DNA from: Bombus terrestris
Taxonomy: Eukaryota > Arthropoda > Insecta > Hymenoptera > Apidae
Length of the DNA stretch: 64,000 nt
Assembly: GCF_910591885.1 (NCBI RefSeq)
Contig: NW_025963604.1
Span: 1-64,000, forward strand
Direction: 5' to 3'
Notes under the pieces: generated by a model
What the model was told of the DNA's origin: nothing
Database searches by the model: none
What the model saw: the letters and a program-made list of their open reading frames with translations, nothing else
Made by a program: the position numbers and the translations under genes
In this document: positions 15,111 to 26,420 of the stretch, in pieces
How the letters are laid out: each line of letters begins with the position of its first letter
Position numbering within the stretch: position 1 is the stretch's first letter

Positions 15111-15480
15111 CCGTTGGACACCGTGGGACAACTTGGGACAACGTGGGACAACGTGGGACACCGTTGGACACCGTGGGACACCGTTGGACACCGTTGGACA
15201 TCGTTGGACACCGTGGGACAACGTGGGACAACGTGGGAAACCATGGAACAACGTGGGACAACGTGGGACACCGTTGGACACCGTTGGACATCGTTGGACA
15301 CCGTTGGACACCGTGGGACAACGTGGGTCAACGTGGGACAACGTGGGACAACGTGGGACAACGTGGGACAACGTGGGACAACGTGGGACACCGTTGGACA
15401 TCGTTGGACAACGTGGGACATCGTGGGACAACGTGGGACAACGTGGGACAACGTGGGACAACGTGGGACACCGTTGGACA

Positions 15481-16580
15481 TCGTTGGACACCGTGGGACA
15501 ACGTGGGACAACGTGGGACAACGTGGGAAACCATGGAACAACGTGGGACAACGTGGGACACCGTTGGACATCGTTGGACAACGTGGGACAACGTGGGACA
15601 ACGTGGGACAACGTGGGACACCGTTGGACACCGTGGGACAACGTGGGACAACGTGGGACAACGTGGGACACCGTTGGACATCGTTGGACATCGTTGGACA
15701 TCGTTGGACACCGTTGGACACCGTTGGACACCGTTGGACACCGTTGGACACCGTTGGACATCGGTGGACATCGTGGGACACCGTTGGACAACGTGGGACA
15801 ACGTGGGACAACGTGGGACAACGTGGGACACCGTTGGACACCGTGGGACACCGTTGGACAACGTGGGACAACGTGGGACAACGTGGGACAACGTGGGACA
15901 ACGTGGGACACCGTTGGACACCGTGGGACACCGTTGGACACCGTTGGACACCGTTGGACACCGTGGGACAACGTGGGACAACGTGGGACAACGTGGGACA
16001 CCGTTGGACATCGTTGGACACCGTTGGACATCGTTGGACACCGTGGGACAACGTGGGACAACGTGGGACAACGTGGGAAACCATGGAACAACGTGGGACA
16101 ACGTGGGACACCGTTGGACATCGTTGGACAACGTGGGACAACGTGGGACAACGTGGGACAACGTGGGACACCGTTGGACACCGTGGGACAACGTGGGACA
16201 ACGTGGGACAACGTGGGACACCGTTGGACATCGTTGGACATCGTTGGACATCGTTGGACACCGTTGGACACCGTTGGACACCGTTGGACACCGTTGGACA
16301 CCGTTGGACATCGGTGGACAGCGTGGGACACCGTTGGACAACGTGGGACAACGTGGGACAACGTGGGACAACGTGGGACACCGTTGGACACCGTGGGACA
16401 CCGTTGGACAACGTGGGACAACGTGGGACAACGTGGGACAACGTGGGACAACGTGGGACACCGTTGGACACCGTGGGACACCGTTGGACACCGTTGGACA
16501 TCGTTGGACACCGTGGGACAACGTGGGACAACGTGGGACAACGTGGGACAACGTGGGACACCGTGGGACACCGTTGGACA
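15481..16580. repeat. 550-bp tandem pair around ccatggaaca
   Basis: ccatggaaca at 15531 and 16081, and tcggtggaca at 15761 and 16311, are both 550 bp apart, with the same unit order between. The same 550-bp spacing recurs at 28701/29251 and 32581/33131, so the pair was duplicated at least twice more. The edges are approximate. Confidence 0.82.
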
Positions 16581-16910
16581 CCGTTGGACACCGTTGGACA
16601 TCGGTGGACATCGTGGGACACCGTTGGACACCGTTGGACATCGTTGGACACCGTTGGACACCGTGGGACAACTTGGGACAACGTGGGACAACGTGGGACA
16701 CCGTTGGACACCGTGGGACACCGTTGGACACCGTTGGACATCGTTGGACACCGTGGGACAACGTGGGACAACGTGGGAAACCATGGAACAACGTGGGACA
16801 ACGTGGGACACCGTTGGACACCGTTGGACATCGTTGGACACCGTTGGACACCGTGGGACAACGTGGGACAACGTGGGACAACGTGGGACAACGTGGGACA
16901 ACGTAGGACA

Positions 16911-17750
16911 ACGTGGGACAACGTGGGACACCGTTGGACATCGTTGGACAACGTGGGACATCGTGGGACAACGTGGGACAACGTGGGACAACGTGGGACA
17001 ACGTGGGACACCGTTGGACACCGTGGGACACCGTTGGACACCGTTGGACACCGTGGGACACCGTTGGACACCGTTGGACATCGTTGGACACCGTTGGACA
17101 CCGTTGGACACCGTTGGACACCGTGGGACAACGTGGGACAACGTGGGACAACGTGGGACAACGTGGGACAACGTGGGACAACGTGGGACAACGTGGGACA
17201 ACGTGGGACAACGTGGGACAACGTGGGACACCGTGGGACATCGTTGGACACCGTTGGACATCGTTGGACACCGTGGGACAACGTGGGACAACGTGGGACA
17301 CCGTTGGACACCGTGGGACACCGTTGGACAACGTGGGACAACGTGGGACAACGTGGGACAACGTGGGACAACGTGGGACAACGTGGGACAACGTGGGACA
17401 ACGTGGGACAACGTGGGACAACGTGGGACAACGTGGGACAACGTGGGACACCGTTGGACACCGTTGGACATCGTTGGACACCGTTGGACACCGTGGGACA
17501 ACGTGGGACAACGTGGGACAACGTGGGACAACGTGGGACAACGTGGGACAACGTGGGACAACGTGGGACAACGTGGGACAACGTAGGACAACGTGGGACA
17601 ACGTGGGACACCGTTGGACATCGTTGGACACCGTGGGACAACGTGGGACAACGTGGGACAACGTGGGACAACGTGGGACAACGTGGGACAACGTGGGACA
17701 ACGTGGGACAACGTGGGACAACGTGGGACAACGTGGGACAACGTAGGACA
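16911..17750. repeat. TAG-marked module, set 1
   Basis: Three acgtaggaca units at 16911, 17581 and 17741 (spacing 670 and 160), preceded by ccatggaaca at 16781. Each first TAG unit is followed by A-A-B-C-A-E. Three more sets with almost the same spacing follow to the right. This is the first appearance of acgtaggaca in the window. Confidence 0.9.
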
Positions 17751-20230
17751 ACGTGGGACAACGTGGGACACCGTTGGACATCGTTGGACACCGTGGGACA
17801 ACGTGGGACAACGTGGGACAACGTGGGACAACGTGGGACAACGTGGGACAACGTGGGACAACGTGGGACAACGTGGGACAACGTGGGACAACGTGGGACA
17901 ACGTGGGACAACGTGGGACAACGTGGGACAACGTGGGACAACGTGGGACAACGTGGGACACCGTGGGACATCGTTGGACACCGTGGGACATCGTGGGACA
18001 CCGTGGGACAACGTGGGACAACGTGGGACACCGTTGGACACCGTGGGACACCGTTGGACAACGTCGGACAACGTGGGACAACGTGGGACAACGTGGGACA
18101 ACGTGGGACAACGTGGGACAACGTGGGACAACGTGGGACAACGTGGGACAACGTGGGACAACGTGGGACAACGTGGGACACCGTTGGACATCGTTGGACA
18201 CCGTGGGACAACGTGGGACAACGTGGGACAACGTGGGACAACGTGGGACACCGTGGGACACCGTTGGACATCGTTGGACATCGTTGGACATCGTGGGACA
18301 CCGTTGGACATCGTTGGACATCGTTGGACACCGTTGGACACCGTTGGACACCGTGGGACAACGTGGGACAACGTGGGACAACGTGGGACAACGTGGGACA
18401 ACGTGGGACAACGTGGGACAACGTGGGACAACGTGGGACAACGTGGGACAACGTGGGACAACGTGGGACAACGTGGGACAAGGTGGTACAACGTGGGACA
18501 ACGTGGGACAACGTGGGACAACGTGGGACACCGTTGGACAACGTGGGACACCGTTGGACATCGTTGGACACCGTGGGACAACGTGGGACAACGTGGGACA
18601 ACGTGGGACAACGTGGGACAACGTGGGACACCGTTGGACACCGTTGGACATCGTTGGACATCGTTGGACATCGTGGGACACCGTTGGACATCGTTGGACA
18701 CCGTTGGACACCGTGGGACAACGTGGGACAACGTGGGACAACGTGGGACACCGTTGGACATCGTTGGACACCGTGGGACAACGTGGGACAACGTGGGACA
18801 ACGTGGGACAACGTGGGACAACGTGGGACACCGTTGGACACCGTTGGACACCTTTGGACATCGTTGGACACCGTGGGACAACGTGGGACAACGTGGGACA
18901 ACGTGGGACAACGTGGGACAACGTGGGACAACGTGGGACATCGTGGGACAACGTGGGACAACGTGGGACAACGTGGGACATCGTGGGACAACGTGGGACA
19001 ACGTGGGACAACGTGGGACAACGTGGGACACCGTTGGACAACGTGGGACACCGTTGGACATCGTTGGACACCGTGGGACAACGTGGGACAACGTGGGACA
19101 ACGTGGGACAACGTGGGACACCGTGGGACAACGGGGGACAACGTGGGACAACGTGGGACAACGTGGGACAACGTGGGACAACGTGGGACAACGTGGGACA
19201 ACGTGGGACAACGTGGGACATCGTGGGACAACGTGGGACAACGTGGGACAACGTGGGACAACGTGGGACACCGTTGGACAACGTGGGACACCGTTGGACA
19301 TCGTTGGACACCGTGGGACAACGTGGGACAACGTGGGACCACCTGGGACAACGTGGGACAACGTGGGACAACGTGGGACACCGTTGGACACCGTGGGACA
19401 ACGTGGGACAACGTGGGACAACGTGGGACAACGTGGGACAACGTGGGACAACGTGGGACAACGTGGGACATCGTGGGACAACGTGGGACAACGTGGGACA
19501 ACGTGGGACAACGTGGGACAACGTGGGACACCGTTGGACACCGTTGGACACCGTTGGACACCGTTGGACATCGTTGGACACCGTGGGACAACGTGGGACA
19601 ACGTGGGACAACGTGGGAAACCATGGAACAACGTGGGACAACGTGGGACACCGTTGGACATCGTTGGACATCGTTGGACACCGTGGGACAACGTGGGACA
19701 ACGTGGGAAAACGTGGGACAACGTGGGACACCGTTGGACATCGCTGGACACCGTTGGACATCGTTGGACACCGTGGGACAACGTGGGACGACGTGGGACA
19801 ACGTGGGACAACGTGGGACAACGTGGGACAACGTGGGACAACGTGGGACAACGTGGGAAAACGTGGGACAACGTGGGACACCGTTGGACATCGCTGGACA
19901 CCGTTGGACATCGTTGGACACCGTGGGACAACGTGGGACAACGTGGGACATCGTGGGACAACGTGGGACAACGTGGGACAACGTGGGACATCGTGGGACA
20001 CCGTGGGACAACGTGGGACAACGTGGGACAACGTGGGACAACGTGGGACAACGTGGGACAACGTGGGACATCGTGGGACAACGTGGGACAACGTGGGACA
20101 ACGTGGGACAACGTGGGACACCGTTGGACACCGTGGGACACCGTTGGACACCGTTGGACATCGTTGGACACCGTGGGACAACGTGGGACAACGTGGGACA
20201 ACGTGGGACAACGTGGGACATCGTGGGACA

Positions 20231-20450
20231 ACGTGGGACAACGTGGGACAACGTGGGACAACGTGGGACAACGTGGGACAACGTGGGACAACGTGGGACA
20301 ACGTGGGACAACGTGGGACAACGTGGGACAACGTGGGACAACGTGGGACAACGTGGGACAACGTGGGACAACGTGGGACAACGTGGGACAACGTGGGACA
20401 ACGTGGGACAACGTGGGACAACGTGGGACAACGTGGGACAACGTGGGACA
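20231..20450 (+). repeat. Longest pure A run noticed (22 units)
   Basis: Twenty-two identical acgtgggaca units between E units at 20221 and 20451. Other long runs are 3,391-3,590 (20 units), 1-180 (18 units) and 21,011-21,180 (17 units). On the + strand GGG recurs every 10 bp with the 7-nt spacer acaacgt, so the run meets the G3-N7 quadruplex pattern throughout. Confidence 0.9.
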
Positions 20451-21330
20451 TCGTGGGACAACGTGGGACAACGTGGGACAACGTGGGACAACGTGGGACA
20501 ACGTGGGACACCGTTGGACAACGTGGGACACCGTTGGACATCGTTGGACACCGTGGGACAACGTGGGACAACGTGGGACAACGTGGGACATCGTGGGACA
20601 ACGTGGGACAACGTGGGACAACGTGGGACAACGTGGGACAACGTGGGACACCGTTGGACACCGTTGGACACCGTTGGACACCGTTGGACATCGTTGGACA
20701 CCGTGGGACAACGTGGGACAACGTGGGACAACGTGGGAAACCATGGAACAACGTGGGACAACGTGGGACACCGTTGGACATCGCTGGACATCGTTGGACA
20801 CCGTGGGACAACGTGGGACAACGTGGGAAAACGTGGGACAACGTGGGACACCGTTGGACATCGCTGGACACCGTTGGACATCGTTGGACACCGTGGGACA
20901 ACGTGGGACAACGTGGGACAACGTGGGACAACGTGGGACAACGTGGGACAACGTGGGACAACGTGGGACAACGTGGGACATCGTTGGACACCGTTGGACA
21001 CCGTGGGACAACGTGGGACAACGTGGGACAACGTGGGACAACGTGGGACAACGTGGGACAACGTGGGACAACGTGGGACAACGTGGGACAACGTGGGACA
21101 ACGTGGGACAACGTGGGACAACGTGGGACAACGTGGGACAACGTGGGACAACGTGGGACAACGTGGGACAACGTGGGACATCGTGGGACAACGTGGGACA
21201 CCGTTGGACACCGTTGGACACCGTTGGACACCGTTGGACATCGTTGGACACCGTGGGACAACGTGGGACAACGTGGGACAACGTGGGACACCATGGAACA
21301 ACGTGGGACAACGTGGGACACCGTTGGACA

Positions 21331-22880
21331 TCGTTGGACAACGTGGGACAACGTGGGACAACGTGGGACAACGTGGGACAACGTGGGACAACGTGGGACA
21401 ACGTGGGACAACGTGGGACACCGTTGGACACCGTGGGACACCGTTGGACACCGTTGGACATCGTTGGACACCGTGGGACAACGTGGGACAACGTGGGACA
21501 ACGTGGGACAACGTGGGACAACGTGGGACAACGTGGGACAACGTGGGACAACGTGGGACAACGTGGGACAACGTGGGACAACGTGGGACATCGTGGGACA
21601 ACGTGGGACAACGTGGGACAACGTGGGACAACGTGGGACACCGTTGGACAACGTGGGACACCGTTGGACATCGTTGGACACCGTGGGACAACGTGGGACA
21701 ACGTGGGACCACGTGGGACAACGTGGGACAACGTGGGACAACGTGGGACAACGTGGGACAACGTGGGACAACGTGGGACAACGTGGGACATCGTGGGACA
21801 ACGTGGGACAACGTGGGACAACGTGGGACAACGTGGGACAACGTGGGACACCGTTGGACATCTTTGGACACCGTGGGACACCGTGGGACAACGTGGGACA
21901 ACGTGGGACAACGTGGGACAACGTGGGACAACGTGGGAAACCATGGAACAACGTGGGACAACGTGGGACACCGGTGGACATCGTTGGACAACGTGGGACA
22001 ACGTGGGACAGCGTGGGACAACGTGGGACAACGTGGGACAACGTGGGACACCGTTGGACACCGTGGGACACCGTTGGACACCGTTGGACATCGTTGGACA
22101 CCGTGGGACAACGTGGGAAAACGTGGGACAACGTGGGACAACGTGGGACAACGTGGGACAACGTGGGACAACGTGGGACAACGTGGGACAACGTGGGACA
22201 ACGTGGGACAACGTGGGACACCGTTGGACAACGTGGGACACCGTTGGACATCGTTGGACACCGTGGGACAACGTGGGACAACGTGGGACAACGTGGGACA
22301 ACGTGGGACAACGTGGGACACCGTTGGACATCGTTGGACATCGTTGGACATCGTGGGACACCGTTGGACATCGTTGGACATCGTTGGACACCGTTGGACA
22401 TCGTTGGACACCGTTGGACATCGTTGGACATCGTTGGACATCGTTGGACATCGTTGGACACCGTTGGACACCGCTGGACACCGTTGGACATCGTTGGACA
22501 CCGTGGGACAACGTGGGACAACGTGGGACACCGTGGGACACCGTTGGACACCGTTGGACATCGTTGGACACCGTGGGACAACGTGGGACAACGTGGGACA
22601 ACGTGGGACAACGTGGGACAACGTGGGACAACGTGGGACAACGTGGGACAACGTGGGACAACGTGGGACATCGTGGGACAACGTGGGACACCGTGGGACA
22701 ACGTGGGACAACGTGGGACATCGTTGGACACCGTGGGACAACGTGGGACAACGTGGGACAACGTGGGACAACGTGGGACAACGTGGGACAACGTGGGACA
22801 ACGTGGGACAACGTGGGACAACGTGGGACAACGTGGGACAACGTGGGACAACGTGGGACAACGTGGGACAACGTGGGACA
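21331..22880. repeat. 1,550-bp tandem duplication, left copy
   Basis: 155 units beginning with C followed by eight A, then B-D. Landmarks repeat exactly 1,550 bp later: start 21331/22881, B 21421/22971, tctttggaca 21861/23411, ccatggaaca 21941/23491, ccgctggaca 22471/24021. Sequence after the right copy (B then tcgctggaca at 24431) is what follows the equivalent point in large copy 1, so this is a simple tandem duplication private to copy 2 and therefore the younger event. Confidence 0.92.
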
Positions 22881-24430
22881 TCGTTGGACAACGTGGGACA
22901 ACGTGGGACAACGTGGGACAACGTGGGACAACGTGGGACAACGTGGGACAACGTGGGACAACGTGGGACACCGTTGGACACCGTGGGACACCGTTGGACA
23001 CCGTTGGACATCGTTGGACACCGTGGGACAACGTGGGACAACGTGGGACAACGTGGGACAACGTGGGACAACGTGGGACAACGTGGGACAACGTGGGACA
23101 ACGTGGGACAACGTGGGACAACGTGGGACAACGTGGGACATCGTGGGACAACGTGGGACAACGTGGGACAACGTGGGACAACGTGGGACACCGTTGGACA
23201 ACGTGGGACACCGTTGGACATCGTTGGACACCGTGGGACAACGTGGGACAACGTGGGACCACGTGGGACAACGTGGGACAACGTGGGACAACGTGGGACA
23301 ACGTGGGACAACGTGGGACAACGTGGGACAACGTGGGACATCGTGGGACAACGTGGGACAACGTGGGACAACGTGGGACAACGTGGGACAACGTGGGACA
23401 CCGTTGGACATCTTTGGACACCGTGGGACACCGTGGGACAACGTGGGACAACGTGGGACAACGTGGGACAACGTGGGACAACGTGGGAAACCATGGAACA
23501 ACGTGGGACAACGTGGGACACCGTTGGACATCGTTGGACAACGTGGGACAACGTGGGACAGCGTGGGACAACGTGGGACAACGTGGGACAACGTGGGACA
23601 CCGTTGGACACCGTGGGACACCGTTGGACACCGTTGGACATCGTTGGACACCGTGGGACAACGTGGGACAACGTGGGACAACGTGGGACAACGTGGGACA
23701 ACGTGGGACAACGTGGGACAACGTGGGACAACGTGGGACAACGTGGGACAACGTGGGACAACGTGGGACACCGTTGGACAACGTGGGACACCGTTGGACA
23801 TCGTTGGACACCGTGGGACAACGTGGGACAACGTGGGACAACGTGGGACAACGTGGGACAACGTGGGACACCGTTGGACATCGTTGGACATCGTTGGACA
23901 TCGTGGGACACCGTGGGACATCGTGGGACATCGTTGGACACCGTTGGACATCGTTGGACACCGTTGGACATCGTTGGACATCGTTGGACATCGTTGGACA
24001 TCGTTGGACACCGTTGGACACCGCTGGACACCGTTGGACATCGTTGGACACCGTGGGACAACGTGGGACAACGTGGGACACCGTGGGACACCGTTGGACA
24101 CCGTTGGACATCGTTGGACACCGTGGGACAACGTGGGACAACGTGGGACAACGTGGGACAACGTGGGACAACGTGGGACAACGTGGGACAACGTGGGACA
24201 ACGTGGGACAACGTGGGACATCGTGGGACAACGTGGGACACCGTGGGACAACGTGGGACAACGTGGGACATCGTTGGACACCGTGGGACAACGTGGGACA
24301 ACGTGGGACAACGTGGGACAACGTGGGACAACGTGGGACAACGTGGGACAACGTGGGACAACGTGGGACAACGTGGGACAACGTGGGACAACGTGGGACA
24401 ACGTGGGACAACGTGGGACAACGTGGGACA
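22881..24430. repeat. 1,550-bp tandem duplication, right copy
   Basis: Right partner of 21,331-22,880. Small differences from the left copy are instructive. The ccggtggaca at 21971 corresponds to ccgttggaca at 23521. Units at 23911 and 23921 are D and E where the left copy has B and C, that is, two neighbouring units both changed ttgg to tggg, which looks like a short conversion tract. Confidence 0.9.
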
Positions 24431-25280
24431 CCGTTGGACATCGCTGGACACCGTTGGACATCGTTGGACACCGTGGGACAACGTGGGACAACGTGGGACA
24501 ACGTGGGACAACGTGGGACAACGTGGGACAACGTGGGACAACGTGGGACATCGTGGGACAACGTGGGACAACGTGGGACAACGTGGGACAACGTGGGACA
24601 CCGTTGGACAACGTGGGACACCGTTGGACATCGTTGGACACCGTGGGACAACGTGGGACAACGTGGGACCACGTGGGACAACGTGGGACAACGTGGGACA
24701 ACGTGGGACAACGTGGGACAACGTGGGACAACGTGGGACAACGTGGGACAACGTGGGACATCGTGGGACAACGTGGGACAACGTGGGACAACGTGGGACA
24801 ACGTGGGACAACGTGGGACACCGTTGGACATCGTTGGACACCGTGGGACACCGTGGGACAACGTGGGACAACGTGGGACAACGTGGGACAACGTGGGACA
24901 ACGTGGGAAACCATGGAACAACGTGGGACAACGTGGGACACCGTTGGACATCGTTGGACAACGTGGGACAACGTGGGACAACGTGGGACAACGTGGGACA
25001 ACGTGGGAAAACGTGGGACAACGTGGGACACCGTTGGACATCGCTGGACACCGTTGGACATCGTTGGACACCGTGGGACACCGTGGGACAACGTGGGACA
25101 ACGTGGGACAACGTGGGACAACGTGGGACAACGTGGGACAACGTGGGACAACGTGGGACAACGTGGGACAACGTGGGACATCGTGGGACAACGTGGGACA
25201 ACGTGGGACAACGTGGGACAACGTGGGACATCGTTGGACACCGTTGGACACCGTGGGACAACGTGGGACAACGTCGGACA

Positions 25281-26420
25281 ACGTGGGACAACGTGGGACA
25301 ACGTGGGACAACGTGGGACAACGTGGGACAACGTGGGACAACGTGGGACAACGTGGGACACCGTTGGACACCGTGGGACACCGTTGGACACCGTTGGACA
25401 TCGTTGGACACCGTGGGACAACGTGGGACAACGTGGGACAACGTGGGACAACGTGGGACAACGTGGGACAACGTGGGACAACGTGGGACAACGTGGGACA
25501 ACGTGGGACAACGTGGGACAACGTGGGACAACGTGGGACACCGTTGGACAACGTGGGACACCGTTGGACATCGTTGGACACCGTGGGACAACGTGGGACA
25601 ACGTGGGACAACGTGGGACAACGTGGGACAACGTGGGACACCGTTGGACATCGTTGGACATCGTTGGACATCGTGGGACACCGTTGGACATCGTTGGACA
25701 TCGTTGGACACCGTTGGACACCGTTGGACAACGTGGGACATCGTGGGACAACGTGGGACAACGTGGGACAACGTGGGACAACGTGGGACACCGTTGGACA
25801 CCGTGGGACACCGTTGGACACCGTTGGACACCGTTGGACATCGTTGGACAACGTGGGACAACGTGGGACAACGTGGGACAACGTGGGACAACGTGGGACA
25901 ACGTGGGACAACGTGGGACAACGTGGGACACCGTTGGACACCGTGGGACACCGTTGGACACCGTTGGACATCGTTGGACACCGTGGGACAACGTGGGACA
26001 ACGTGGGACAACGTGGGACAACGTGGGACAACGTGGGACAACGTGGGACAACGTGGGACAACGTGGGACAACGTGGGACAACGTGGGACAACGTGGGACA
26101 ACGTGGGACACCGTTGGACAACGTGGGACACCGTTGGACATCGTTGGACACCGTGGGACAACGTGGGACAACGTGGGACAACGTGGGACAACGTGGGACA
26201 ACGTGGGACACCGTTGGACATCGTTGGACATCGTTGGACATCGTGGGACACCGTTGGACATCGTTGGACATCGTTGGACACCGTTGGACACCGTTGGACA
26301 ACGTGGGACATCGTGGGACAACGTGGGACAACGTGGGACAACGTGGGACAACGTGGGACACCGTTGGACACCGTGGGACACCGTTGGACACCGTTGGACA
26401 CCGTTGGACATCGTTGGACA
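25281..26420. repeat. 570-bp tandem duplication (copy 2)
   Basis: Counterpart of the duplication at 12,131-13,270. Landmarks B-A-B at 25541 and 26111 are 570 bp apart. Its presence in both large copies means the 570-bp event predates the large duplication. Confidence 0.85.

Larger units (their letters stand above)
7231..18830. repeat. Large tandem copy 1 (about 11.6 kb)
   Basis: First of two large copies. Marker units pair with the right-hand copy: cctttggaca 7241/18851 (11,610), acgtgggacg 8171/19781 (11,610), tctttggaca 10271/21861 (11,590), ccgcgggaca 13901/27071 (13,170), tcgttgtaca 14421/27591 (13,170), acgtgggtca 15321/28491 (13,170), acgtaggaca 16911/30111 and 17581/30781 (13,200). 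The jump in offset from 11,590 to about 13,150 is explained by a 1,550-bp tandem insertion in copy 2. The spacing of ccatggaaca units from 8011 on (1130, 560, 650, 1410, 2490, 990, 290, 550, 700) gives the fingerprint of the block. Confidence 0.9.
13661..18830. repeat. Domain II: B/C-rich subarray with TAG-bearing units
   Basis: A runs shorten and B-B-B or B-C-B-C-D phrases become frequent. New marker units are ccgcgggaca (13901), tcgttgtaca (14421), tcggtggaca (14481, 14881, 15061, 15761, 16311, 16601), acttgggaca (15131, 16671), acgtgggtca (15321) and acgtaggaca (16911, 17581, 17741). The equivalent domain in large copy 2 starts near 26.8 kb, and partial copies extend to about 37.4 kb. Confidence 0.8.
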
